Assembly: GCF_000521605.1 (NCBI RefSeq)
Contig: NZ_CP006942.1
Span: 992,001-1,056,000 of the forward strand
Direction of reading: 5' to 3'
Length of the DNA: 64,000 nt
From: Mannheimia sp. USDA-ARS-USMARC-1261
GTDB taxonomy: Bacteria > Pseudomonadota > Gammaproteobacteria > Enterobacterales > Pasteurellaceae
Within the stretch, counting starts at the first letter, position 1. Each line of letters begins with the position of its first letter. Under the pieces are notes generated by a model. That model did not search any database, was not told where the DNA came from, and worked only from the letters and a program-made list of their open reading frames with translations. Below, one piece after another: positions 1 to 8,438 of the stretch. Position numbers and translations under genes: made by a program.

Positions 1-315
1 CGTGTTGCAGCTCTTGTTGGCGAATCTGACTCACCAGAGTACAGATATTTTGATATGAATGTAGTCGGTAAAGAAACCGAAACACTCATCAAAAAATGCC
101 AAAAAGCGGTCTCTGAAGAGAAAAAAGTGCTTGTATCATTTGTAATGGCTGATTTGTGGTTCGATACTTTCACTTATTCAAGTGACAGTAAATATCACAA
201 AAAAGGCGATACTGGAGTGTCTCTTAAAGGTCGCTTAATCCGCATCAAAATGATTAAAATTGATGGGGAAATCGTCTATCAAGAAAAACCAAAAGCAGAT
301 GAGCAATCTGAGTAA
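1..315 (+). CDS. DUF3577 (STY4534-type) ICE protein, 5' end outside window
   Basis: The frame is open from base 1, so the gene starts before the window and 104 codons are visible. The visible part includes VNVVGKE-like, KVLVSFVMADLW and GVSLKGRLIRIK, which I recognise from the DUF3577 family of single small proteins found between the topoisomerase/ssb region and the pilus region of PFGI/SPI-7/ICEHin1056-type elements. Its biochemical role is unknown. The internal ATG at 55 is not the real start, because conserved family sequence precedes it. A hairpin at 324-348 probably ends its transcript. Confidence 0.85.
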   Translation, partial: RVAALVGESDSPEYRYFDMNVVGKETETLIKKCQKAVSEEKKVLVSFVMADLWFDTFTYSSDSKYHKKGDTGVSLKGRLIRIKMIKIDGEIVYQEKPKADEQSE

Positions 316-323
316 TTTTACCC

Positions 324-348
324 AAGCCCGACAATTTATGTTGGGCTT
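324..348 (+). terminator. Hairpin terminator after DUF3577 gene
   Basis: AAGCCC (324-329) pairs with GGGCTT (343-348), followed by a short T-rich stretch. It lies 9 bases after the stop codon. Confidence 0.55.
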
Positions 349-359
349 TACTTTATGTC

Positions 360-420
360 CCGTAGGGAAACACTCCCTGCGGTGTGTTTTCCTTTATTTT
401 ACAATTTTAGGAGAAACACG
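360..420 (+). promoter_or_regulatory. Tri-arm leader 1
   Basis: The 5' arm GGGAAACAC (365-373), the middle arm GTGTTTTCC (384-392) and the SD arm GGAGAAACAC (410-419) lie directly before the ATG at 421. The middle arm can pair with either of the other two. It is one member of the repeated leader family described in the findings. Confidence 0.75.
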
Positions 421-1101
421 ATGAACTCACTTCAACAATTTGTCAAAACATTATCACCAACAGTCCTTAATGGTCGCCATTTTGATGGTATTGTTGGCGA
501 TGTTGTCTTTGTTCAGAACGGCTATGGTAAATGGCTTGATCAAGGCTTTACTATTATTGGTTTTGACAAAAGCATAGAGGAAAAGGATTGGATTTACCTA
601 GATTGGGATTGCTATTGGTTCGGAAAAAATCCGGCACAGGTAATCCCTGAAAAATCTTGGGCTCAATGTTCTTGGCTTGCTAGAGCGTATTCAATCTCTC
701 TTGAACGTTTTAATTCGTTAGGCTTAGAGCGTGAATATAACATTGTGTCTGATTGGGATAACCCCATTTATGGTACAGATATTCAGTTAATTGAACATTC
801 CAAGGAGTTTTTCCGTTGGACTGAAGCCGATGATAGAGGGATTTTCTTAGTTCACAACGAGATGGCTTTTCATTTCTTCAAAAAAGAAATTAAAGCCTCA
901 TCGGAACCGGAATACTATCAACCTATTGAGACATTCTGGAAAGATGCTACGGTGGTATTGAACATAGAAGATCTAGATATGTTAGAGCGAGTAGGATTAG
1001 AGCAAACTAATACACCTGCTTTAGCAAAATTAACTACGTTTGTACAGGCTGCTCGCAACGAAATTTCCAATGGTAATATCGTATTCTATCGAGCATTTTA
1101 A
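421..1101 (+). CDS. Hypothetical ICE accessory protein, 226 aa
   Basis: I do not recognise a family. The start at 421 is chosen because GGAGAAACAC ends one base upstream and the sequence before it is a tri-arm leader; an in-frame ATG at 355 lies upstream of that leader and is rejected. The protein is soluble, with no signal peptide or membrane segment, and is rich in aromatic residues (an acidic W/Y-rich stretch around residues 55-70). It sits in the accessory block between DUF3577 and the pilus operon and ends 25 bases before the next gene. Confidence 0.7.
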   Translation: MNSLQQFVKTLSPTVLNGRHFDGIVGDVVFVQNGYGKWLDQGFTIIGFDKSIEEKDWIYLDWDCYWFGKNPAQVIPEKSWAQCSWLARAYSISLERFNSLGLEREYNIVSDWDNPIYGTDIQLIEHSKEFFRWTEADDRGIFLVHNEMAFHFFKKEIKASSEPEYYQPIETFWKDATVVLNIEDLDMLERVGLEQTNTPALAKLTTFVQAARNEISNGNIVFYRAF

Positions 1102-1126
1102 CATCTAATACAAAGAGGATTATTAT

Positions 1127-1534
1127 ATGAATCGACAAGGTATTTATATCAACGGTAAACAAGTCTTTGACTCTAAAGGCAAAGAGATCAACAGCGTTCA
1201 AATCATTAATAGTACAGTGCAAACAGTTGTTGGGATAAATAAAGGTTATATCTCAATGGCTGCCGGCAATAATGTATTAATTGTTGATGGACAAACAATT
1301 GCATTAGAACCCTCTCCGACTATCAACATTGAAGTATTTGGCAATGTAACCAACCTCAATGCAGGTTCAGAAAATGTTCGTGTAACAGGCGATGCCAAAT
1401 CTGTTTCAACTGTCAGTGGTGATGTCACAGTGGATGGTAATGTAACCTCGAATGTGAAAACTGTGAGTGGTGACATTCATTGTAAATCTATTTTAGGTAA
1501 AATTAACACAGTGAGCGGTGATATTTATCGCTAA
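1127..1534 (+). CDS. Small VSGD-repeat protein, 135 aa
   Basis: The start is preceded by AGAGGA (1111-1116). The last 60 residues repeat a short beta motif: VSGDVTVDG, VSGDIHCKS and VSGDIYR, with VTGDAKS before them. This pattern resembles the turn-strand repeats of DUF4097-like or short beta-helix proteins. There is no signal peptide, so a cytoplasmic protein is likely. Unlike its neighbours it has no tri-arm leader and probably shares the transcript of the preceding gene. Function unknown. Confidence 0.65.
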   Translation: MNRQGIYINGKQVFDSKGKEINSVQIINSTVQTVVGINKGYISMAAGNNVLIVDGQTIALEPSPTINIEVFGNVTNLNAGSENVRVTGDAKSVSTVSGDVTVDGNVTSNVKTVSGDIHCKSILGKINTVSGDIYR

Positions 1535-1545
1535 TATTGACTATA

Positions 1546-1613
1546 CACCCTATCGGGAAACATTCTCGGTAGGTATGTTTCCCCACTTTTTATTTAAAAC
1601 TTGGAGAAACATA
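1546..1613 (+). promoter_or_regulatory. Tri-arm leader 2
   Basis: GGGAAACAT (1555-1563), ATGTTTCCCC (1575-1584) and the SD arm GGAGAAACAT (1603-1612) precede the ATG at 1614. The middle arm is complementary to both others. Confidence 0.8.
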
Positions 1614-1976
1614 ATGGAAGATTCCTTTTTTGACTTTGATGATATCTCTTGCTATTTAGGACAATGGGAAGCCATCTTAGAAGAATATAGCGATATTGTC
1701 AGTATTGAAGACTTTTGGCTTGTTGCCAAAGAATTTGAAACTGTACCACATTTCGGTAATCTGTATCAGGAGCTTGTCATCTCTCGCTTAATTCAACGAT
1801 TCTGTACTGAATTAGATATTGAGCAAGATTCAGATTTAGTTGAATTTGACTACTATATCAATGCAATAGACACGCATTTTTACATTAATCGCCAAAGAAT
1901 CTGTGATATAGATGATTGGAATGAAATGTTAGACAAGATTCGTAAAGAAATGACGCCGGCTAAATTAGCTGCCTAA
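1614..1976 (+). CDS. Hypothetical acidic ICE accessory protein, 120 aa
   Basis: The start at 1614 follows GGAGAAACAT with ideal spacing. The frame is open further upstream to 1518, but that stretch is the leader RNA. The protein is acidic, begins MEDSFFDFDDI, and has no membrane segment or motif that I recognise. It is one of the accessory genes each carrying its own tri-arm leader, which suggests an independently controlled early or stress gene. Function unknown. Confidence 0.7.
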   Translation: MEDSFFDFDDISCYLGQWEAILEEYSDIVSIEDFWLVAKEFETVPHFGNLYQELVISRLIQRFCTELDIEQDSDLVEFDYYINAIDTHFYINRQRICDIDDWNEMLDKIRKEMTPAKLAA

Positions 1977-2021
1977 TTTTTTGCAAATTTTTACTAAAAA
2001 CGACTCTTGCCGCAGTCTTAG

Positions 2022-2088
2022 TCCACCCACTTGGGGAAATACTCCCCTAATGGGTGACATTTCCCCGTATTTTATTTAGGAGAAATGT
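2022..2088 (+). promoter_or_regulatory. Tri-arm leader 3
   Basis: GGGGAAAT (2033-2040), ACATTTCCCC (2057-2066) and the SD arm GGAGAAATGT (2079-2088) abut the ATG at 2089. The arms have changed together from GAAACA to GAAATG/T. An outer stem CCACCC/GGGTG encloses the 5' arm. Confidence 0.8.
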
Positions 2089-2349
2089 ATGACGTTTGAA
2101 CTTGGTCGAGTATGTACAACTCGTGCTGTTGCTGAATGTTTCAATCAAAATGCCTTGGTTGAATTGCTTAATCGTTACTGTTATGGTGATTGGGGCAATT
2201 TGTGTGAGGAAGATAAATTAGCGAATCAGGAAGCAATGAAATACGGAGGGAGAATTGTAGCTCGCTACGATGTAGATGATGAAAGTCTTTATATCATCAC
2301 AGAAGCTGATCGTAGCTGTACAACAATCTTATTTTCTTATGAATACTAA
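2089..2349 (+). CDS. Small plasmid/ICE protein with ITEADRS motif, 86 aa
   Basis: The C-terminal half contains GDWGNL, then ED..AN, a G-R-I stretch, and YIITEADRS followed by TTILFSYEY. This order is typical of a widespread short plasmid- and ICE-borne family of unknown function, sometimes misnamed a type I restriction subunit. No signal peptide. The SD is the third arm of its leader. A terminator follows at 2389. Confidence 0.75.
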   Translation: MTFELGRVCTTRAVAECFNQNALVELLNRYCYGDWGNLCEEDKLANQEAMKYGGRIVARYDVDDESLYIITEADRSCTTILFSYEY

Positions 2350-2388
2350 GGAGAAATCCGATTAACACAGCACATTATTGTGTTTTCA

Positions 2389-2417
2389 AACGCCGTCTAA
2401 TGATGGCGTTTTTTTAT
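2389..2417 (+). terminator. Rho-independent terminator
   Basis: AACGCC (2389-2394) pairs with GGCGTT (2405-2410) and is followed by seven Ts. It separates the accessory genes from the pilus operon. Confidence 0.85.
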
Positions 2418-2507
2418 TCTCTCAATCAACAACAGAATAAATCATTCAAAATCAGCAATGACTTCGCCATAGTTGGTCTAGATTCCTTTCATACTTGGAG
2501 AGATTAA

Positions 2508-3137
2508 ATGAAAACAAAAATATCCTTAATGACTGTTTTTATGCTTGGCTTAAGTGGTTGTGTTCATCAACAGGATACAGCTCAAAATAGTGATGAAATC
2601 ACACCTATGCCTGATTCATTGCTAACACCTCAAATGCAACAATTACCTCCACAAGACCGTATCGTGTCCAAAGATATTTACCAAGAACAGACTACCTCGA
2701 ATACCGAAGTGGTACGTGACGGACGCTACACCTTAATCAGTATTGCTCCGGAGGAAGGTCAAAAATATCTGCTTGAACAAGTCGTATCAGTCAAAGTCTC
2801 CAATCCTAAAAATCGTTTTACTGCGAATGTCCAGCAAGGTTTGCGTTCTACATTAACTAATACGGGTTTAGATTTGTGTTATCCACCTATCGGAGAACAA
2901 GGTAATGCGGTTCAAACACTTTTTACCCGACCTCTTCCAAAAGTTCATTACCAATTCGGTCCGATGAAATTATATGAAGCTCTACAAATGATTGCAGGTC
3001 CCGCTTATGAACTAACTCTTAATGATATATCCCGTACGATTTGCTTTAAAGCTCGGGAAAGTTCATTCCAAAACCCTCATAAACCTGCTGTTGCCGTTAC
3101 AACGACAACAATTAAAACCGAGGTCATTGAGGAATAA
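2508..3137 (+). CDS. pilL: PilL-like lipoprotein, ICE PFGI-1 class (TIGR03748)
   Basis: This is the first gene of the mating-pore operon. A lipoprotein signal is present, with LSGC giving the lipidated Cys at residue 18. The segment RYTLISIAPEEGQKYLLEQ and the GPM.LYEALQMIAGPAYEL region match what I know of the short PilL/TIGR03748 proteins of ICE conjugation modules. They are thought to act in the outer membrane or periplasm in pilus assembly. The stop overlaps the following ATG (3135-3139). GGAGAG at 2498 serves as SD. Confidence 0.8.
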   Translation: MKTKISLMTVFMLGLSGCVHQQDTAQNSDEITPMPDSLLTPQMQQLPPQDRIVSKDIYQEQTTSNTEVVRDGRYTLISIAPEEGQKYLLEQVVSVKVSNPKNRFTANVQQGLRSTLTNTGLDLCYPPIGEQGNAVQTLFTRPLPKVHYQFGPMKLYEALQMIAGPAYELTLNDISRTICFKARESSFQNPHKPAVAVTTTTIKTEVIEE

Positions 3138-3910
3138 TGAGGGAAATATCAATGAAGTTTAATTTATGCCGTAAAGCTATACCGTTGGCAGTACTACCTC
3201 TTTTATTGTCCTTTGCATTACCTACTCTGGCTCAAAATATGCAAACAGAGACCGTAAGTAGCTCACAATCGACTTTGCAGAAACAAAGCCAACATCAACA
3301 ATCACAATTAAGTGATAGCCTAAAACAGGCTAAAGAATGGGGATTGACCGTTGAAGAATGGAGTCGTTATACCGAATTAATGAAAGGTGAGCGAGGTATG
3401 TGGTCGCCAAATCTAGATCCGTTAACTGCTTTAGGTATCGAAGCACGAACTGCTGAGGAAAGGGAAAAATATGCTCGTATGTTGGCGAAAAAATATTATG
3501 AACGAGTGTCAAAAGAACTTGATTTTGACAAAGTTTATCGTCAGGAGTTTGAGAAACTTTATCCGAATGAGCTACCTTTTGAGGTTGAACCACATATTTC
3601 TCAATCGGTAGGTCGTGTGGTTTATTTTACCCGTTTTGATAACTGCGATTCTTGTAAAAGTGATCTTGGGAAAATCCTCTCTTACGCAAATAATCAAACA
3701 CCTCTCGATATTTATATTGTTGGGCAAAACATCTCCGATAATGATATTCGTAAATGGGCTGCCGACAATAATATTGACCCAATAAAAGTCAGTAAAAGAT
3801 TGATTACCCTTAACCACGATAAAGGCTATTGGCTGAGATATTCGTTAGGAAAAATGCCCGCTGCTTACCAAATCAAACAGGATGGTGAATGGACATCACT
3901 CGTGTATTAG
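3137..3910 (+). CDS. ICE conjugation protein, TIGR03759 (PFL_4693-like)
   Basis: A signal peptide (to about ALPTLAQ) is followed by a Gln/Ser-rich linker, an alpha-helical WGLTVEEWSRYTELMKG region and a thioredoxin-like C-terminus containing CDSC (about residues 173-176). This combination is characteristic of TIGR03759 periplasmic conjugation proteins. Either the ATG at 3137 or that at 3152 could start it; 3152 gives the more usual signal peptide. It overlaps the next gene by 22 bases, so the two are translationally coupled. Confidence 0.8.
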   Translation: MREISMKFNLCRKAIPLAVLPLLLSFALPTLAQNMQTETVSSSQSTLQKQSQHQQSQLSDSLKQAKEWGLTVEEWSRYTELMKGERGMWSPNLDPLTALGIEARTAEEREKYARMLAKKYYERVSKELDFDKVYRQEFEKLYPNELPFEVEPHISQSVGRVVYFTRFDNCDSCKSDLGKILSYANNQTPLDIYIVGQNISDNDIRKWAADNNIDPIKVSKRLITLNHDKGYWLRYSLGKMPAAYQIKQDGEWTSLVY

Positions 3911-4659
3911 TCATTGTTGCAGTCTTTCTTTCCAACATTAGCATTTCTCAGGCAAAGCCCTTCAATGGATTTGGTTCTGAAATTGACAGCTATATTCGTA
4001 TGGCTGCTCAACGTTATCAGGTGAGTGAAGCAATGCTACGAGGTTTTGTCAAAATGGAAGATGGCTGGTATGGCAACATTTCACCAACAGGAGCAACCGG
4101 TGTTGGGCAGTTTACTATGGGAACCTGGAACTGGCTATCTGAAACAGAGAGGGGAAAGCAACTTGGTATGAAGTTGATTACAGCCAAAAATCGGGGTTCT
4201 TACGCCGATCCCCGTCGAGATAAATATACGAATACCTTAGCAACGGCATTATTGGCACGTTGGCATATTGAGCAATTTCAACTCCGTAATATCCCTATTA
4301 CTGATGAGAATTTATATATGGCTCATAATATCGGCTTAGATGGGCTGCATCGAGCAATGATGGGGAAAGCTACTAAAGAAGACATTTTAAATATGCGTCG
4401 TAATGGAATGAAAAGTTGGATGACGGTAAGAGACTTTCTCAATTACCAAAAAGGACGTTTTTTAGCACATAAGCAAGAAGCCAATTTTATGACTGTCTCC
4501 AAGCAAGGGCATATTCATACCGGAGTTGCAGCTTTCGTTTATCCCACAAGCCAAATGGGAAAATCGGTCAAATGGGTTGAGCCGGATAATAAAATGATTT
4601 GGGTTGAACCTAAAAATGCAATGGTTTGGGTAGAACCCCAAAATACTCTTCAGAGGTAA
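3889..4659 (+). CDS. SLT-type lytic transglycosylase with WVEP tail repeats
   Basis: A signal peptide ends near ISQA. The lysozyme-like domain covers about residues 30-200, with a probable catalytic Glu57 (VKMEDGW) and the SPTGATGVGQFTMGTW segment typical of SLT enzymes. It would open the peptidoglycan for the conjugation channel. The last 30 residues hold three imperfect copies of a W-V-E-P motif (KWVEP, IWVEP, VWVEP). Its end overlaps nothing real: the next gene starts 2 bases later. Confidence 0.85.
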   Translation: MDITRVLVIVAVFLSNISISQAKPFNGFGSEIDSYIRMAAQRYQVSEAMLRGFVKMEDGWYGNISPTGATGVGQFTMGTWNWLSETERGKQLGMKLITAKNRGSYADPRRDKYTNTLATALLARWHIEQFQLRNIPITDENLYMAHNIGLDGLHRAMMGKATKEDILNMRRNGMKSWMTVRDFLNYQKGRFLAHKQEANFMTVSKQGHIHTGVAAFVYPTSQMGKSVKWVEPDNKMIWVEPKNAMVWVEPQNTLQR

Positions 4660-4661
4660 AA

Positions 4662-5168
4662 ATGCAAAACAAGGTAAAAGTATTATTGTTTAGTTTATAT
4701 GTGTCCCATTTCTCTTGGGCTGATTTAACCGTGATTGCTGATTTCGGTGGTGAAAGTGCGGTACGTTTTTATGAATCTTTGCAACCGGAACACGATGAAA
4801 ATGCACCAAACTATCCGAATTCCATTTCAGCCTCAGTGAGTGAGGCTGATATTTTACCCATTGTTTCCCATAAACTATCTCCCGGGACTATTAAAGAAAA
4901 ACCATTTGATTTAACCGGAATGCAAGCCATTTTCTTAATTGGAGCAGATAATACCTCAGCTCAGTGGTTACAACAAAATCGAGAGAAGTTGATCACGTTG
5001 AATGCAACAGGGCTTGTAGTGAATGTACAAACACTCTCCGAACTTAATCAATTACGAGACATTGTACCGGAACTGAGAATATTACCAACTCCCGGAGATG
5101 ACCTTGCAGAGCGAATTGGTATTGCACATTACCCTGTCTTAATCACTGAAAGCGGAGTTTCACAATAA
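4662..5168 (+). CDS. ICE conjugation protein, TIGR03765 (PFL_4695-like)
   Basis: The start at 4662 follows AGAGG and gives a signal peptide ending near FSWA. An upstream in-frame ATG at 4626 lies inside the transglycosylase gene and is rejected. The protein (168 aa) contains ADFGG, a GMQAIFLIGADN strand and a C-terminal HYPVLITESGVSQ, as in the TIGR03765 family found between the transglycosylase and TraD in these ICEs. It is periplasmic; the detailed role is unknown. A Haemophilus-type uptake core AAGTGCGGT lies within it at 4754-4762. Confidence 0.8.
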   Translation: MQNKVKVLLFSLYVSHFSWADLTVIADFGGESAVRFYESLQPEHDENAPNYPNSISASVSEADILPIVSHKLSPGTIKEKPFDLTGMQAIFLIGADNTSAQWLQQNREKLITLNATGLVVNVQTLSELNQLRDIVPELRILPTPGDDLAERIGIAHYPVLITESGVSQ

Positions 5169-7369
5169 TGTCTGCTAAACATACCTTAGAGGCGTGGTTA
5201 CGACCTCCTGTTGAATTTTTTCCGGCAGCGGTTCACGCTTCTTGTGCCTTTGTCAGTGCTGCAGCTCCTTGGTCTTTGGCACTCCATCCAAGTATCGGTT
5301 ACAGTATTGCAGCTGGTTTTGGAGCATTGAGCTTTTATCGGGCAAAACAAGGTTGGCAAATTGTGCGTTACCATCGCAACCTGAAACGTTTGCCTAATTA
5401 TTCAATGACAAGCAAGCAAATTCCGGTCAGTAATAAGTATCTGTTTGTCGGTAAGGGATTTGAATGGAAACCTATTCACACTCAACGGTTACACGATTGT
5501 TTTTCGGATAACGGTTCAAAATATCTGGAGCCTTCTAAGCTATTTAAAATGGCTCGTGAGTATGAAAAACGACACGAAAATTGGCTAACACATCTTACCT
5601 CAAAGGATAGCCGGTGGAATCTGGTTAGACCTCTGCCACCTGTTGAGGGTATTCCTGCTATCCATGGAATTGAGCCGGATGAGGTTGATGTCGTTCAATC
5701 CGTTAGCTCTCGGGTTGGGCATACGGTAGTATTCGGTACAACACGTGTCGGTAAAACTCGTTTAGCTGAGGTCTTTGTTACCCAGGATATCCACCGAGGT
5801 AAAACTGCTGATGAGCGTGAAGTGGTAGTCTTCTTTGATCCGAAAGGCGATGCCGATATGCTCAAACGAATGTATGCGGAGGCAAAACGAGCGGGGCGAG
5901 AAGATGAGTTTTATGTTTTCCATCTAGGTTATCCCGAAATTTCTGCCCGTTATAACCCAGTAGGACGCTTTAATCGTATTTCGGAAGTCGCTGGGCGTAT
6001 TTCAGGACAGCTAAGTGGAGCGGGTAACTCGGCGGCATTTAAAGAGTTCGCTTGGCGATTTGTCAATATCGTCGCACGTGCATTAGTTGAATTGGGAAAT
6101 CGCCCAAACTATGTTCAAATTTCCCAGTTTGTACAAAATATTGATTCATTATTCCTTGATTATGCGGAAAAATTCATTCGTAAAACCGATCCAAAAATTT
6201 GGGAAAATTTAGCAACCATCGCCGCTGGACTGGATGAAAAAGCACTTCCTTTCGGAATGAAAGACCGTCCGCTGATTTTTGTGATCAACAAGTACATTGC
6301 TGAAAGTGCAGTCTTTGACCCAATTCTACAAGGACTTGCCAGTGCTGTACGCTATGACCGTACCTATTTCGATAAAATTGTTGCCTCATTGTTGCCGTTA
6401 TTGGAAAAATTAACGACAGGGAAAATTTCTGAGCTGTTATCCCCGGATTATGCTGATATTTTGGATGAACGTCCGATTTTTGACTGGGAATCCATTATTC
6501 GTAAACGAGGAATCGTTTATATTGGTTTAGATGCTCTCTCTGATGCGACAGTTGCGGCCGCTGTAGGAAACAGTATGTTTGCTGACTTAGTCTCAATGGC
6601 AGGTCATTTATATAAATTTGGGACAAATGACGGATTACCGGGAGCATTCAAAGAAAAATCCAAACCAGTGAAAATTAATCTTCATTGTGATGAATTTAAT
6701 GAATTGATGGGTGATGAATTTATCCCTCTCATCAACAAAGGCGGTGGTGCTGGAATACAAGTAACTGCTTATACACAAACACTCTCCGACATTGAAGCTC
6801 GTATCGGCAGTAAACCGAAAGCGGGACAAACCTTAGGTAACTTCAATACACTCTATATGCTGAGGGTAAAAGAACCGGCTACGGCAGAATTACTCACAAA
6901 ACAGTTACACGAAGTGACGATTAAACGTAGCACGGTCACGTCCAGTACAACTGACTCCAGTAATCCTGACGATGATAAGGCGTTTAGCTCCAATACCGGA
7001 CAGCGTATCAGCGAAAGTACCGTTCCTATGTTGGTTCCGGCCAACATTACCAATTTACCAAAAGGACAAGCATTCGCTTTAATGGACGGTAGTAAATTAT
7101 GGAAAATTCGAATGCCGTTACCTGCTGTCGATAAAGATGATATGATGCCTCAATCTTTACGAGAGCTGACAGATTATATGCGTAAAAACTATCACGTTGT
7201 TGAAAATTGGTGGCAACCGGCATTTACAGAATATACGCCGTCCCGAGACATTGCAGAAGCATTTGAAGCGATGTCGGAGCCTCAATATAAAACACAGATA
7301 GACCATCAAGTAGATAATTTCGGCATAGATGAACCTTACGATATTGATGAAGAGGAAAATGATGAGTAG
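5168..7369 (+). CDS. traD: TraD-type conjugative coupling ATPase (TIGR03743)
   Basis: This 733-aa inner-membrane ATPase connects the relaxosome to the type IV channel and pumps DNA. Two N-terminal hydrophobic segments (about residues 20-60) are followed by Walker A GTTRVGKT (about 191-198) and a Walker B-like VVFFDPKGD. The VTAYTQTLSDIEARIGSK segment is typical of SXT/PFGI TraD proteins. The C-terminus is acidic. The ATG overlaps the previous stop (AATAATG), as expected for operon coupling. Confidence 0.93.
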   Translation: MSAKHTLEAWLRPPVEFFPAAVHASCAFVSAAAPWSLALHPSIGYSIAAGFGALSFYRAKQGWQIVRYHRNLKRLPNYSMTSKQIPVSNKYLFVGKGFEWKPIHTQRLHDCFSDNGSKYLEPSKLFKMAREYEKRHENWLTHLTSKDSRWNLVRPLPPVEGIPAIHGIEPDEVDVVQSVSSRVGHTVVFGTTRVGKTRLAEVFVTQDIHRGKTADEREVVVFFDPKGDADMLKRMYAEAKRAGREDEFYVFHLGYPEISARYNPVGRFNRISEVAGRISGQLSGAGNSAAFKEFAWRFVNIVARALVELGNRPNYVQISQFVQNIDSLFLDYAEKFIRKTDPKIWENLATIAAGLDEKALPFGMKDRPLIFVINKYIAESAVFDPILQGLASAVRYDRTYFDKIVASLLPLLEKLTTGKISELLSPDYADILDERPIFDWESIIRKRGIVYIGLDALSDATVAAAVGNSMFADLVSMAGHLYKFGTNDGLPGAFKEKSKPVKINLHCDEFNELMGDEFIPLINKGGGAGIQVTAYTQTLSDIEARIGSKPKAGQTLGNFNTLYMLRVKEPATAELLTKQLHEVTIKRSTVTSSTTDSSNPDDDKAFSSNTGQRISESTVPMLVPANITNLPKGQAFALMDGSKLWKIRMPLPAVDKDDMMPQSLRELTDYMRKNYHVVENWWQPAFTEYTPSRDIAEAFEAMSEPQYKTQIDHQVDNFGIDEPYDIDEEENDE

Positions 7370-7715
7370 TGCCAAAATGAGAGAGGAAAAAAGAACCAAT
7401 CTATTAGATTTACCAAATAAATACCGTAATTTTAATGGGGAGTTTTCAGCTTCCTGTGGCTTAGATAATGCAGAAGAACTCCTGATTCATAGTCAATCCT
7501 ATTTTATTGAATGGTTTGAACAAGGTTATTCCTTCCATCAGTTTGCCGAAAAATTCGCAGATCAAGGGCTTTCGTTATGGTCTGCCGATGAAGTATCTAT
7601 GCGTCACTCGGATAAATCCAAAGATATTTTCGCTTTTTATCTTGCTTTTGATAATAATCCTTCCGGCTATATCCTTGTCCAGTGCCAGCTCGATAGAGAG
7701 GATAGTTTGCAATGA
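7362..7715 (+). CDS. Hypothetical protein between traD and DUF4400 gene
   Basis: This is a soluble protein of about 117 aa. It starts inside the traD stop region (GAGGAAAATGATGAG, with two possible ATGs at 7359 and 7362). It overlaps the next gene by four bases, so it is part of the operon. I do not recognise the family. It has no signal peptide, and its HQFAEKFADQGLSLWSADEV region looks helical. Other ICEs of this class often have a short poorly conserved gene here. Confidence 0.7.
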   Translation: MSSAKMREEKRTNLLDLPNKYRNFNGEFSASCGLDNAEELLIHSQSYFIEWFEQGYSFHQFAEKFADQGLSLWSADEVSMRHSDKSKDIFAFYLAFDNNPSGYILVQCQLDREDSLQ

Positions 7716-8407
7716 GTGAAGAAACTAAAGCTCGCCGAAAATCAGGTTTAATCAACCTGATTTTTGGAAAAATAAATATGTCGCTTGCTGCAATTGCAGT
7801 ATCTCTCATATTCAGCATTATTTTAGAGTGGATAGGCATTGCTTTCTGGTGGCCGCAAGAAGGGCATTTGCATAGCCAAACGATGATGCTCAATGAGATG
7901 CAATGGCTATCGGATGACTTTTCTCAAAGCCTGTTTGCCAAGTCTTCTACTGCTTTTGCAACATCAATTATTGAAAACGTGTATAACTGGTTATTCGTTT
8001 ATACGGGTGTTAAGGAGTGGTTAACTTCACCGGGTAATGGTAGTATGGAACAGTGGGTACATCACTACGGCAGAGCCTATATTGAATCTGTTATTTATGT
8101 GGTGATCACCTTTATTATTCGCCTCATTATTATTGTTTTTACCAGCCCACTCTTTTTATTGACTGCACTTTCCGGTTTAACCGAAGGACTGTCATTACGA
8201 GATATACGAAAATTTGGTGCCGGGCGGGAATCAGCCTACCTATACCATCACGCTAGACGTTATATTATGCCAATGATGGTCACAGCTTGGGTGCTTTATT
8301 TATCTATCCCGTTTTCAATTCATCCGAACATCATTTTAGTCCCAGCAGCCTGTTTGTTTGGTTTATCCATCTGTATAACTGCGGCGAGTTTCAAGAAATT
8401 CTTGTAA
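7712..8407 (+). CDS. ICE membrane protein, DUF4400 (TIGR03747)
   Basis: The 231-aa protein has about four transmembrane helices (residues near 25-45, 128-155 and two between 185 and 225). The GREsAYLYHHARR segment between helices 3 and 4 is typical of the DUF4400 conjugation family. It is an inner-membrane part of the mating apparatus with unknown mechanism. Its position, directly after traD, is conserved in ICEHin1056-type elements. Confidence 0.85.
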   Translation: MSEETKARRKSGLINLIFGKINMSLAAIAVSLIFSIILEWIGIAFWWPQEGHLHSQTMMLNEMQWLSDDFSQSLFAKSSTAFATSIIENVYNWLFVYTGVKEWLTSPGNGSMEQWVHHYGRAYIESVIYVVITFIIRLIIIVFTSPLFLLTALSGLTEGLSLRDIRKFGAGRESAYLYHHARRYIMPMMVTAWVLYLSIPFSIHPNIILVPAACLFGLSICITAASFKKFL

Positions 8408-8438
8408 ATTTCATAAGCCCTTAGCAATATGCGGGGGC

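Noticed and set aside
355-420. Longer N-terminus for the 226-aa gene
   Set aside because: It would translate the leader; the SD fits the ATG at 421.
1518-1613. Longer N-terminus for the 120-aa gene
   Set aside because: The extension is the tri-arm leader; a strong SD precedes the ATG at 1614.
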